A DNA stretch of 10,299 nt from JAZGBC01 sp036444495 (GTDB lineage Bacteria > Pseudomonadota > Alphaproteobacteria > Kiloniellales > J153). The stretch is taken from NCBI GenBank assembly GCA_036444495.1, contig JAZGBC010000003.1, positions 1 to 10,299 on the forward strand. Direction: 5' to 3'. The number at the start of each line of letters is the position of its first letter. Positions within the stretch are counted from its first letter, which is position 1. The position numbers were made by a program, and so were the translations under genes. The notes under the pieces were generated by a model. That model worked only from the letters and a program-made list of their open reading frames with translations. It was not told the DNA's origin and searched no databases. Of the stretch, positions 1 to 6,740 are shown one piece after another.

Positions 1-200
1 AAGGGGCGGGCGCTCAAAAGCCGGAGCCAAACATGAGTTTCGTACACCCCGAATCACCGCCCTCGGGCAGCCGAACCGGGCCATTTGATATTCTGCGCCA
101 GCCTTCCGGTGCGGGTTGTTGTGCGAAACATTGGTGCGTAACCCCGATCCGGGCCATGGTGAGGAAACCTATGGAGTTTTGAACGATGGGGAAGACGGGA

Positions 201-394
201 ATGTATTCAAATCCGGACTACAAAAAAGGCTACGAGGATGCCTACGACGGCAACCCCTGCCGGACATATCGAGCAGCGCCTACAAGGCTGGCGGGCGGGC
301 GCGCAAGCACTTCGCGGACCTGATGACCAAGGCTGGTTTCGTGGAGCGTGACGGCAACTGGTTCCCGGAGGATGACCTCCGGGACGACAGCTAA
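201..394 (+). pseudogene. Rmf-like small protein gene, broken by a one-base frameshift
   Basis: An ATG at 201, preceded by a purine-rich GGGGAAG ribosome-binding site, opens a frame reading MYSNPDYKKGYEDAYDGNP and then runs into an unrelated tail and a TGA. From about 257 the -1 frame continues sensibly through SSAYKAGGRARKHFADL and ends in DDLRDDS at the TAA at 392-394. Adding one C to the CCCC run at 254-257 joins the halves into a 64-residue protein. The GY-x5-G then Y-x2-G spacing recalls the Rmf/CrpP-like family of small basic proteins, whose founder Rmf dimerises ribosomes in stationary phase. That family link is my inference from spacing. The second frame can also be read alone from a TTG at 116, but the first part of that reading is not protein-like and has no good ribosome-binding site. 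The break may be a real mutation or an error in a short homopolymer. Confidence 0.5.
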
Positions 395-404
395 TAACGA
401 GCCT
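393..404 (+). repeat. 12-bp direct repeat, left copy
   Basis: AATAACGAGCCT begins inside the stop codon of the broken small gene. An identical copy begins inside the stop codon of the HEPN-like gene at 1156-1167. The two bracket about 750 bases of lower-GC DNA, which suggests an insertion or a duplication end-point. Confidence 0.5.
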
Positions 405-430
405 TCTACAGGTTGCAGAATGGCCTCAAG

Positions 431-452
431 TAAGATTAACGAATAAGATTAA
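431..452 (+). repeat. Two tandem TAAGATTAA motifs upstream of the HEPN-like gene
   Basis: TAAGATTAA occurs at 431-439 and again at 444-452, a 13-base period. The tract is very AT-rich and lies 25-46 bases upstream of the start codon at 477. It could be part of a promoter (TAAGAT matches 4 of 6 bases of a -10 box) or a repeated operator. I see no convincing -35 box at the right distance. Confidence 0.35.
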
Positions 453-476
453 TAAGTAACAAAATGGAGAGATACA

Positions 477-1160
477 TTGGCACTTCTTATGAAACATGCG
501 ATGCCCGCTGGCACGCTTCTACTTCAGGACGATCATTATCTTCGGATCAATGATCTATGCTTTCGACATTTGTCAGGTGCATGGGATAAGTACCAAGAGC
601 AAATACCCCATTATTGGATTGCTAATGTGTCGAACGATGATCCAGATTTCGGAAACGCCAAACATTTAGAGTCGTTATCGGTTCAGGGATTCCTTCAGAG
701 TGAGGAGTACAGTCAGTCAATAGCATCATCTTTGTTCGCCCACGTCTGGCTGCTTTCCGCGGCCAACTACTATCGGCTCGCGGTTAAACTCAAAAACCGG
801 TCAGATGAGGATTTACATGATAAAGAACCAATCGAAAGAACACATTCGCCGAAACTGATTGCCGAAGATTTGGGATTGTCCGCTGATCTGCGCGGATTGG
901 CCGAGGATCTTCACAAGGCGAGGAACACAATTGTTCACCTCATTGAGGATGAAAAGGATGCTTATCCACTTGGCGATCTCGGCTTTGAACAGGCGTACAG
1001 GTTTGCTGAGGGAACATGGGAAATTTATTGCGCTCTAATTGAGCATTACGGCCGGCGTCCCGATGAAAACCACTGGAAAATTCAAACAGACCGATACAGT
1101 TTACCTAATTCTCTGACCGATGCAGCCGCAATCGCTCAGGCTCAGGGCGAGTCTCAATAA
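477..1160 (+). CDS. HEPN-like protein of unknown function, probably horizontally acquired
   Basis: This encodes 227 residues. The TTG start at 477 is chosen because GGAGAG ends five bases before it; the next in-frame ATG (489) is too far from that site. No signal peptide or membrane segment is visible and the protein looks largely helical. Residues about 84-101 form an aromatic-rich helix (FAHVWLLSAANYYRLAV). Further on, DLHKARNTIVHLIEDE contains R-N-x3-H, which fits the RNxxxH motif of HEPN domains, the catalytic motif of many toxin, abortive-infection and RNA-cleaving proteins. Sampled G+C is 42-48%, against about 70% in hom next door. No MNT nucleotidyltransferase or other antitoxin partner is visible. 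The gene converges on hom and is flanked by 12-bp direct repeats. The family call rests on one motif and the predicted helicity, so ribonuclease or toxin activity is only a hypothesis. Confidence 0.7.
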   Translation: MALLMKHAMPAGTLLLQDDHYLRINDLCFRHLSGAWDKYQEQIPHYWIANVSNDDPDFGNAKHLESLSVQGFLQSEEYSQSIASSLFAHVWLLSAANYYRLAVKLKNRSDEDLHDKEPIERTHSPKLIAEDLGLSADLRGLAEDLHKARNTIVHLIEDEKDAYPLGDLGFEQAYRFAEGTWEIYCALIEHYGRRPDENHWKIQTDRYSLPNSLTDAAAIAQAQGESQ

Positions 1161-1167
1161 CGAGCCT
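1156..1167 (+). repeat. 12-bp direct repeat, right copy
   Basis: AATAACGAGCCT again, starting in the TAA stop of the HEPN-like gene and identical to 393-404. Similarity does not clearly extend beyond the 12 bases on either side. Confidence 0.5.
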
Positions 1168-1212
1168 GCCGTGAACATATCCGCTGGACGTGTTCAAAAA
1201 CGGCAAAACGTG

Positions 1213-1237
1213 AAAAAACAGAAACGAGGATGTCTCG
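1213..1237 (-). terminator. Weak candidate terminator for hom
   Basis: On the minus strand, just after the hom stop codon, a short stem CGAG-ACATC-CTCG is followed by TTTCTGTTTTTT. The U-rich tract is good but the stem is only four base pairs, so this is a weak call. Confidence 0.25.
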
Positions 1238-1240
1238 GAC

Positions 1241-2533
1241 TTACAGCGCCTCGATGCGGATGCGGCGCGGCGGCTCGAGGCAGGCTTCCAGGTGGTCGAT
1301 ACGGGCGAGTGCCCGGTTCATGGCCGCGTCCTCGGTCTCGTGCGTGGTAATCACGACCGGCACCGCCTCGCCCGGCGCGCGGCCGCGCTGCAGCATGGCT
1401 TCCACCGAGATTTCCTCGTCGCGCAGGGCGGCGGCGATGTCGGCGATGACGCCGGGCCGGTCCACCACCATGAGGCGGATGTATTGGCTGCCGCAGTGGC
1501 GCTCGATGGGCAGCGACGGCATCGGCTTCAGGTCCCTGGCCGGCACCGCGAAGGTGGGCGGCACGGCGCCGCGCGCGATATCGATCAGGTCGGCCACCAC
1601 GGCTGAGGCCGTCGGACCGGCGCCGGCGCCCTGACCCTCGGCCACGATGGTGCCGGCGAAGTCGCCCTCGGCCACGACCGCGTTGAACACACCTTCCACG
1701 TTGGCGATGGGAGCGTCCGCCGGGACCATGCAGGGGTGCACGCGCTGCTCCACGCCGCCGTCGCTGCGCGAGGCGATGCCGAGCAGCTTGATGCGGTAGC
1801 CCAGTTCCTCGGCATAGGCGATGTCCAGGCCCGAGACCTCGCGGATGCCCTCGATATAGACGCCGGAGAAGTTGACCTCGCAACCGAAGGTCAGCGCCGT
1901 GAGGATCGCCAGCTTGTGCGCCGCGTCCACGCCGTCGATGTCGAGGGCTGGATCGGTCTCGGCATAGCCCAGCTTCTGCGCCTCGGCCAGCACTTCGCCG
2001 AACTCGCGTCCCGTCTCGCGCATGGCGGTCAGGATGTAGTTGCAGGTGCCGTTCAGGATGCCGTAGATGCGCGACACCTTGTTGCCCGCCAGGCCCTCGC
2101 GCAGGGTCTTGATGATCGGGATACCGCCGCACACCGCCGCCTCGTAGCCCAGCGCCACCTGTGCCGCCTCGGCCTCGCGCGCCAACTCGGTCCCATGATG
2201 GGCGAGCAGCGCCTTGTTCGCCGTGATCACGTGATGGCGGGCGCGGATGGCGCACTCGATGACCTGCCTGGCGACGCCCTCGGCGCCGCCGATCAGCTCC
2301 ATGACCACGTCGACTTCGGGGTCGGCCGCCATGGCGATGGGGTCCTCGAACCAGCGCACGCCCGACAGATCGATCGGGCGGTTCTTGCGCCGGTCGCGCG
2401 CGGAAACCGCCGACACCAAGATCGGCCGCCCGCAACGCGCCGAAATCAGGTCGTTGTTCTCCTGGATGAGCTGCAGGGTTCCGCACCCGACGGTCCCCAA
2501 GCCCGCCACCGCGATTCTCAGTGTCTCGCTCAC
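1241..2533 (-). CDS. hom: Homoserine dehydrogenase with C-terminal ACT domain
   Basis: This cytoplasmic enzyme reduces aspartate semialdehyde to homoserine with NAD(P)H (EC 1.1.1.3), the step leading to threonine, methionine and isoleucine. The product has 430 residues, normal for the monofunctional ACT-containing form. It has the nucleotide-binding GLGTVG at residues 11-16, ELIGG at 79-83, NK at 106-107, GILNGTCNYI near 158-167, and the catalytic stretch from GYAETDP to DGVDAAHKL. E192, D203 and K207 keep the spacing of the catalytic E208/D219/K223 of yeast homoserine dehydrogenase, and K107 corresponds to K117. An ACT domain from about residue 348 (YIRLMVVDRPGVIADIAAAL) is the usual site of feedback control by threonine. 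The start is GTG at 2533, with a GGGGGACGGATGG purine tract upstream; an ATG a few bases earlier meets a stop at once. The OmpA-like gene lies 82 bases upstream on the same strand, so read-through is possible. Confidence 0.97.
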   Translation of the reverse strand: MSETLRIAVAGLGTVGCGTLQLIQENNDLISARCGRPILVSAVSARDRRKNRPIDLSGVRWFEDPIAMAADPEVDVVMELIGGAEGVARQVIECAIRARHHVITANKALLAHHGTELAREAEAAQVALGYEAAVCGGIPIIKTLREGLAGNKVSRIYGILNGTCNYILTAMRETGREFGEVLAEAQKLGYAETDPALDIDGVDAAHKLAILTALTFGCEVNFSGVYIEGIREVSGLDIAYAEELGYRIKLLGIASRSDGGVEQRVHPCMVPADAPIANVEGVFNAVVAEGDFAGTIVAEGQGAGAGPTASAVVADLIDIARGAVPPTFAVPARDLKPMPSLPIERHCGSQYIRLMVVDRPGVIADIAAALRDEEISVEAMLQRGRAPGEAVPVVITTHETEDAAMNRALARIDHLEACLEPPRRIRIEAL

Positions 2534-2615
2534 GACGCCATCCGTCCCCCGCGGATCATAGCCGGCTTCCCGGCACGGCCGTTCATTCGCGCCGGTCGTT
2601 TTAGCCGTTACCCGG

Positions 2616-3593
2616 TTAATATTCTAGGAAGATTTCCACCCGCCGGTTGCCGGCCTCACCGGTGTTCATGAACTCGTGATAGACCGGCAGCCCGTCGCCC
2701 TTGGCCTCGGCCCTTATCTCGTCGCGGCCGACCCCAAGCGAGATCAGCCGCGCGGTGACCGAATTGGACCGCTTGAGGGATATCTCGAAATTCGCCAAGC
2801 GGTGCTCGACCTGGCCCGTCGGGGCGGTGTGGGCGCTGGCGTGGCCGATGACGCGTATCTTGCCGCCGCGCGCCCGGTGCAGGGCGGCGACGTCGCTCAA
2901 AATCTGCCGGTCCTGGGCATCGAGGCCGGCAGAGCCGTGCGCGAAATAGATGATCGCGACCAATTCGGTGCGCCCCTGCGGGCCGGCCACGACGGGGGCC
3001 TGGGCCTGCTGCGGCTGAAACTGCGGCGCCACCGCCTGGAATGTTTGGGTCGGGAGCGTTTGGGCCGGGGCGGCCTGGGCGATGCGTGCCGCCGGCACCG
3101 CCATCTGCCCGCCGTCCGTCGAAAGCTCCCCGGCGATCTTCGGTGCCGAGGGCGCGCCCGCCGGGACCAGCTTTTGCGAAAGCGTCGACGGCGCCGCTAT
3201 GGCGGTGGATATGGCCGCCGGCGATGGCGCTGCGGCCAGCGGCTGCCCGGTCAACTTCTCCCCGCTGTACACCGCATTGCCCCGGTCGGCCGCCAGGTTT
3301 TCCATGATCTTGGAGCGGAGTTCGGGCGCGGTGAACCGGGGCGGCACGTCGGGCACGCTGCCCAGGTTGGGGAAGGCGGCCGTCTGCGCGTAGTTGCGCT
3401 GCTCTTCGGTCTGCGCCACCGCTGTGGGCCCGGCCTGGGATTCGAACCAATCGGTTGGATCGGCCCAATCGGGCACCTGCGAACAGGCCCCCAGCAGGAA
3501 CGCGCTCGCCAGAACGCCCGCGAGCAGACCCGGAGCGCGCCGCCCGTCGCCGCCCCGCTGGCCAATTCGTGGCCTCGAACCCTTGTGATTCAT
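2616..3593 (-). CDS. OmpA-family outer-membrane lipoprotein
   Basis: The 325-residue product begins with a basic, Gly-rich stretch, a hydrophobic segment (residues 22-36) and the lipobox LLGAC, predicting lipidation at Cys37. The next residue is Ser, which favours sorting to the outer membrane. Residues about 100-205 are a low-complexity Ala/Pro/Gln linker that would span the periplasm. Residues about 208-325 are an OmpA C-terminal domain: IYFAHGSAGLD, then VIGHASAHT, NFEISLKRSNSV, GEAGNRRVEIFLEY. In classical OmpA domains the peptidoglycan ligand is bound by an Asp in 'GHTD' and an Arg in 'LSxxRA'. Here the Asp position is Ser253 while Arg275 is kept. I recall the 'GHAS' form from other Rhodospirillales-type proteins, so it may mark a subfamily rather than a defect. 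Likely role: tethering the outer membrane to the wall. The ATG at 3593 has GAGGGAG about 11 bases upstream. Confidence 0.9.
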   Translation of the reverse strand: MNHKGSRPRIGQRGGDGRRAPGLLAGVLASAFLLGACSQVPDWADPTDWFESQAGPTAVAQTEEQRNYAQTAAFPNLGSVPDVPPRFTAPELRSKIMENLAADRGNAVYSGEKLTGQPLAAAPSPAAISTAIAAPSTLSQKLVPAGAPSAPKIAGELSTDGGQMAVPAARIAQAAPAQTLPTQTFQAVAPQFQPQQAQAPVVAGPQGRTELVAIIYFAHGSAGLDAQDRQILSDVAALHRARGGKIRVIGHASAHTAPTGQVEHRLANFEISLKRSNSVTARLISLGVGRDEIRAEAKGDGLPVYHEFMNTGEAGNRRVEIFLEY

Positions 3594-3642
3594 GGTCCCC
3601 AGTGCTCCCTCATCCCCGCGCTAAAGGTATGGCTATCCTGCA

Positions 3643-3670
3643 CATATATCAGGCCCGCGGGACTGGTCAA
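3643..3670 (-). promoter_or_regulatory. Candidate promoter for the OmpA-like gene
   Basis: On the minus strand TTGACC (3670-3665) is followed after 16 bases by TATATG (3648-3643). This matches the sigma70 consensus 5/6 and 4/6 and would give a 5' leader of about 40 bases before the ATG at 3593. Confidence 0.45.
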
Positions 3671-3688
3671 AGGCCCGGCCATGGGCTA

Positions 3689-3717
3689 TTGACACCGGCA
3701 ATCCCCAAAAGGATGTT
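3689..3717 (+). promoter_or_regulatory. Candidate promoter for phaC
   Basis: A perfect TTGACA (3689-3694) is followed after 17 bases by GATGTT (3712-3717), a 3/6 match to the -10 box. It lies about 95 bases upstream of the phaC ATG and points away from the OmpA-like promoter, so the two genes would be transcribed divergently from the same gap. Confidence 0.4.
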
Positions 3718-3811
3718 CCGCCGATCCCGCCGCGGGCGCCCGGCACGAAACCCGGCAAACCAGAGGCTTCGCGCGCGGCGTCCGATTCGCTGGAAGCATA
3801 AGGAAGCCACG

Positions 3812-5611
3812 ATGCCTGAGCAACAGGGCCCGGAAATCAAACTGCCCGACCCGGTCGAGCTGTCCCAGGCCATGGCCAGGGTCGCCGAGCGCAGCCAGCG
3901 GCTCGTCTCGGAGTTTCTGGAACGCCAGAAAGACGGCAACGGGCAGGCCAGCGTCGACCCGTTCAACATCGGCGGCGCCTTCATGGAGATGACGGCGCAG
4001 ATGATGGCGGACCCGGCCAAGCTCGTGCAGGCCCAGATGTCCCTCTGGCAGGACTATATGAACCTCTGGCAAGCCACCACGCAGCGCATGATGGGGGTGC
4101 CGGCCGAACCCGTGATCGAGCCGGAAGCCGGCGACCGCCGCTTCAAGGACAAGGCCTGGGAAGAGAATCAGCTCTTCGATTTCATCAAGCAGTCCTATCT
4201 GCTGACCGCGCGCTGGATGCAGTCCACGGTGCGCGATGTCGAAGGCATGGACGAGAAGACCGCAAAGAAGGTCGACTTCCATACCCGGCAGTTCGCCGAC
4301 GCCATGGCGCCGTCCAACTTCGTCATGACCAATCCCGAGGTGCTGCGCGCGACGCTGGAAAGCGGCGGCGAGAACCTGGTCAAAGGCCTGGAGAACCTGC
4401 TCGAGGACCTGGAGCGCGGCAAGGGCCGGCTCAGCATCAAGATGACCGATCCCGATGCCTTCGAGCTGGGCCGGAACATCGCGGTCACGCCGGGCAAGGT
4501 CGTCTTCCAGAACGACCTCATCCAGCTCATCCAGTACGCACCCGCGACCGAACAGGTCCACCGGCGTCCGCTGCTGATCGTACCGCCCTGGATCAACAAG
4601 TATTACATCCTCGACCTGCGCGAGAAGAATTCCCTGGTCAAGTGGGCGGTGGAACGGGGTTTCACCGTGTTCATCGTCTCCTGGGTCAATCCGGACGAGC
4701 GCCTGGGGGCAAAGACCTTCGACGACTATCTGCTGGAAGGGCCGCTGGCCGCGCTCGACGCCATCGAGAAAGCCACCGGCGAAAAAGAGGTCAACGCCGT
4801 CGGCTACTGCCTGGGCGGCACGCTCTTCGCCTGCGCGCTCGCCTACATGGCGGCCAAGAAGGACACGCGCGTCAAGAGCGTGACCCTGCTCGCCGCCTTG
4901 ACCGATTTCAGCGAACCGGGTGAGCTCGGCATCTTCATCGACGAGGAGCAGCTGACCGCCCTCGAGGAGAAGATGAGCCGGCAGGGCTATCTGGAAGGCG
5001 CCCACATGGCGACCACCTTCAACATGCTGCGCGCCAACGACCTGATCTGGTCCTTCGTGGTCAACAACTATCTGCTGGGCAAGGACCCCTTCCCCTTCGA
5101 CCTGCTCTATTGGAATTCGGACGCGACCCGCATGCCCGCGGCCATGCACGGCTTCTACCTGCGCAGCATGTACCAGGAGAACAAGCTGGTGGAGCCGGGC
5201 GGCATCGAGCTGGCGGGCGTGCCCATCGACCTGAGCAAGATCGAGACGCCCGCCTTCATGCTCTCGACCAAGGAGGACCACATCGCGCCCTGGCGCGCGG
5301 TCTATGCCGCGACTCAACTCTTCTCCGGCCCGGTGAAGTTCGTGCTTGCGGCCTCGGGCCATATCGCCGGCGTGGTCAACCCGCCGGCGGCCAAGAAGTA
5401 CTCGCACTGGACGAACGCGAAGAACCCGGCAGCGCCCGACGACTGGCTGGCCGGGGCGAAGGAGCAGGAAGGCTCCTGGTGGCCCGGCTGGGCCAAATGG
5501 GTCGCCAAGCAGGGCGGCGGCAAGGTCAAGGCGCGCGTGCCCGGCGACGGCGAGCTCGAGGTCATCGAGGACGCGCCCGGCTCCTACGTGAAGGTCGGCG
5601 CGCAGGACTGA
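3812..5611 (+). CDS. phaC: Class I poly(3-hydroxyalkanoate) synthase
   Basis: The enzyme polymerises (R)-3-hydroxyacyl-CoA into PHA storage polyester on the surface of cytoplasmic granules. The 599-residue length is typical of class I enzymes, which work without a PhaE or PhaR subunit. The N-terminal PhaC domain is followed by an alpha/beta hydrolase core. The lipase-like box GYCLGG has its nucleophile at Cys333. The other triad members are Asp489 in TKEDHIAPW and His517 in ASGHIAGVVNPP. The Asp-His spacing of 28 equals that of Cupriavidus necator PhaC (C319/D480/H508). PPWINKYYILDL and FVVNNYLLGKDPFPFDLLYWN are further family landmarks. The ATG at 3812 has AGGA seven bases upstream. The frame stays open back to 3455, but that part overlaps the divergent OmpA-like gene and is not family-like. 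No phaA, phaB, phasin or phaR gene is in the window, so the gene stands alone here. A palindromic repeat follows immediately. Confidence 0.97.
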   Translation: MPEQQGPEIKLPDPVELSQAMARVAERSQRLVSEFLERQKDGNGQASVDPFNIGGAFMEMTAQMMADPAKLVQAQMSLWQDYMNLWQATTQRMMGVPAEPVIEPEAGDRRFKDKAWEENQLFDFIKQSYLLTARWMQSTVRDVEGMDEKTAKKVDFHTRQFADAMAPSNFVMTNPEVLRATLESGGENLVKGLENLLEDLERGKGRLSIKMTDPDAFELGRNIAVTPGKVVFQNDLIQLIQYAPATEQVHRRPLLIVPPWINKYYILDLREKNSLVKWAVERGFTVFIVSWVNPDERLGAKTFDDYLLEGPLAALDAIEKATGEKEVNAVGYCLGGTLFACALAYMAAKKDTRVKSVTLLAALTDFSEPGELGIFIDEEQLTALEEKMSRQGYLEGAHMATTFNMLRANDLIWSFVVNNYLLGKDPFPFDLLYWNSDATRMPAAMHGFYLRSMYQENKLVEPGGIELAGVPIDLSKIETPAFMLSTKEDHIAPWRAVYAATQLFSGPVKFVLAASGHIAGVVNPPAAKKYSHWTNAKNPAAPDDWLAGAKEQEGSWWPGWAKWVAKQGGGKVKARVPGDGELEVIEDAPGSYVKVGAQD

Positions 5612-5629
5612 AGCCCGTGGACAATTACG

Positions 5630-5836
5630 TGTCATCCCGGACGCGACTTTTCTACAAACATGTCCTCGCGAAAGCGAGGATCAAGATTTGGAGAGAAAAG
5701 TCAGCGATCCGGGATCCAGGGAAATAGGGGGACACAATAATATTGTGTCCCCCTAATTTCCTCGGCCATGGATTCCGGATACCTCGCCTTGCCGCCCAAA
5801 TCAATGATTTGGGGCAAACCGGGTTCCGGAATGACA
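5630..5836. repeat. Palindromic intergenic repeat with 12-bp terminal inverted repeats
   Basis: The element opens with TGTCATCCCGGA (5630-5641) and closes with TCCGGAATGACA (5825-5836), inverted copies matching at 11 of 12 bases. Inside are a hairpin with a 7-bp stem and GAAA loop (5663-5680), a perfect central palindrome (5726-5754) and a hairpin CCCAAATC-AAT-GATTTGGG (5795-5813). A second mirrored pair, GATCCGGGATCCA (5706-5718) and TGGATTCCGGATA (5769-5781), matches at 11 of 13. No transposase gene is present, so it would be non-autonomous, like a MITE or REP/BIME-type element. It fills nearly all of the 303-base gap between convergent phaC and the minus-strand signalling gene, where RNA hairpins could protect or end both transcripts. 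The remaining gap bases show nothing I can support. Confidence 0.7.
5719..5768. repeat. Perfect-palindrome unit inserted in the centre of the larger repeat
   Basis: AGGGGGACACAATA (5726-5739), a single A (5740) and TATTGTGTCCCCCT (5741-5754) form a perfect 14-bp inverted repeat. Symmetry continues outward, with one bulged base, through GGAAAT and ATTTCC. Removing 5719-5768 would join ATCCA directly to TGGAT and restore the symmetric centre of the surrounding repeat. This suggests a later insertion, with CCA on both sides as a possible 3-bp target duplication. The hairpin is strong but has no U-tract after it in either direction. Confidence 0.6.
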
Positions 5837-5914
5837 GGCAAGGAATGTCAAATGTGCACAGGGCCTAGCGGCGGGCCAGCAAGGTCCGGGCGTCACGCAA
5901 GCAAAAATCGGAAT

Positions 5915-6706
5915 TTACAGTAGGAACTGGTCCTGCAGCGCCTGGGCCAGGTCGTCGCCGAAGCTGCTGCTCTTGTGGATGATAGGGACCGTGGCCGGCA
6001 GATGCGCCAGCTTGGGGTCGTCCTCGTCCAGGCTGGTGATGACGGCGGTGGAGATGTTGCGCGTCGCCGGCATGGCCTTGAGGCCGATCGCCAGGTCGAT
6101 GCCCTCCAGGTCCGGCATGACCGCCGAGATGATCATGAGGTCGGGAAAGGTGCGCGCGGCGAATTCGAGGGCCTTGAAGCTGTTGGCCACCGTGGTCACG
6201 CGGTAGCCGCATTCCTGCAGCTCGCGCTCGATCACCCGGGTCGCGATCCCCGGCTGCATGACCAGCAGCACCTCGGTATCGCGCAGTATGATCTCGTCGA
6301 CCTTGAATTCGCCCTTGGCCGGCAGGCGGCGCATGAGCGCTGCCGGCGTTTCCTCGTTCCCGTCGGGCTCCGCCAGGAGGTCGAGCAGGGTTTCGGCGTA
6401 GGCGGCCAGGTCGGAAAGCGCCGGCGGACTGGACTCGGTCATGGAGGCGATATAGTCGTCGAAACGCTGGGCCGCCACGCCGACCAGGGGAAGCTCGTAG
6501 CCACTGGCCCCACCGCTCAGCATGACCGCGACCCGCCGGGCCTCGACCAGCACCTCGCCGGCCGGCCGGTTGCCGTTGACCGCCTCGTGGAGAAAGCTCA
6601 GAAGGTTGCGGATTTCCTCGCTTGCATCTTCGAGGAACTCGTGGCGCAACCCGGCGAAGGTCTCCTCCGCCTTCGGCGGTGCGCTCCCGCCGGTTCCATC
6701 AGGCAC
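5915..6706 (-). CDS. Signalling protein with degenerate HPt-like and pseudo-receiver domains
   Basis: The favoured start is GTG at 6706, preceded by GGAGG with a nine-base spacer, giving 263 residues. An in-frame ATG at 6796 would add 30 residues that are not protein-like, lack a ribosome-binding site and cover an inverted repeat. Residues about 15-90 (ETFAGLRHEFLEDASEEIRNLL...) resemble a helical HPt domain, but the phospho-His motif position reads RRVAVMLSGG, with no His. Residues about 145-260 have the receiver fold order, starting EVLLVMQPG. The acidic pair before the first helix is Met-Gln, and the phospho-acceptor Asp is Ser194 in IISAVMPDLEG. The Thr (VITS) and the conserved Lys (IIHKSS) remain. 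It therefore probably works by protein contact rather than phosphorylation. No DNA-binding or enzymatic output domain is seen. The receiver call is firm; the HPt call is tentative. Partner and pathway are unknown, and no kinase lies nearby. Confidence 0.85.
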   Translation of the reverse strand: MPDGTGGSAPPKAEETFAGLRHEFLEDASEEIRNLLSFLHEAVNGNRPAGEVLVEARRVAVMLSGGASGYELPLVGVAAQRFDDYIASMTESSPPALSDLAAYAETLLDLLAEPDGNEETPAALMRRLPAKGEFKVDEIILRDTEVLLVMQPGIATRVIERELQECGYRVTTVANSFKALEFAARTFPDLMIISAVMPDLEGIDLAIGLKAMPATRNISTAVITSLDEDDPKLAHLPATVPIIHKSSSFGDDLAQALQDQFLL

Positions 6707-6740
6707 GGCTTTCGGCCTCCAGGCCCATCGCTCGATACAC

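Noticed and set aside
33..182. 49-codon reading frame starting at an ATG near the left edge
   Set aside because: No recognisable motif, irregular composition and no clear ribosome-binding site.
251..260. Programmed -1 frameshift joining the two halves of the small Rmf-like gene
   Set aside because: The sequence C-AAC-CCC is not a canonical X-XXY-YYZ slippery heptamer and only one tRNA could re-pair, so a one-base indel is simpler.
393..1167. Integron gene cassette with attC sites
   Set aside because: The 12-bp repeats contain no GTTRRRY/RYYYAAC pair, and no attC-like long imperfect inverted repeat is seen next to them.
1194..2486. Long Arg/Gly-rich reading frame in another frame over hom
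   Set aside because: Low-complexity shadow typical of high-GC coding DNA; hom in the adjacent frame has full family similarity.
3455..3811. Upstream extension of the phaC reading frame
   Set aside because: It overlaps the divergent OmpA-like gene and its promoter, has no PhaC similarity, and the ATG at 3812 has a good ribosome-binding site and family-typical length.
3686..5635. Long antisense reading frame opposite phaC
   Set aside because: A GC-driven shadow of the phaC codons without any recognisable domain or ribosome-binding site.
5726..5754. The perfect palindrome as an intrinsic terminator of phaC
   Set aside because: No U-tract follows on either strand; it fits a mobile or repeat element better, although it may still affect transcript ends.
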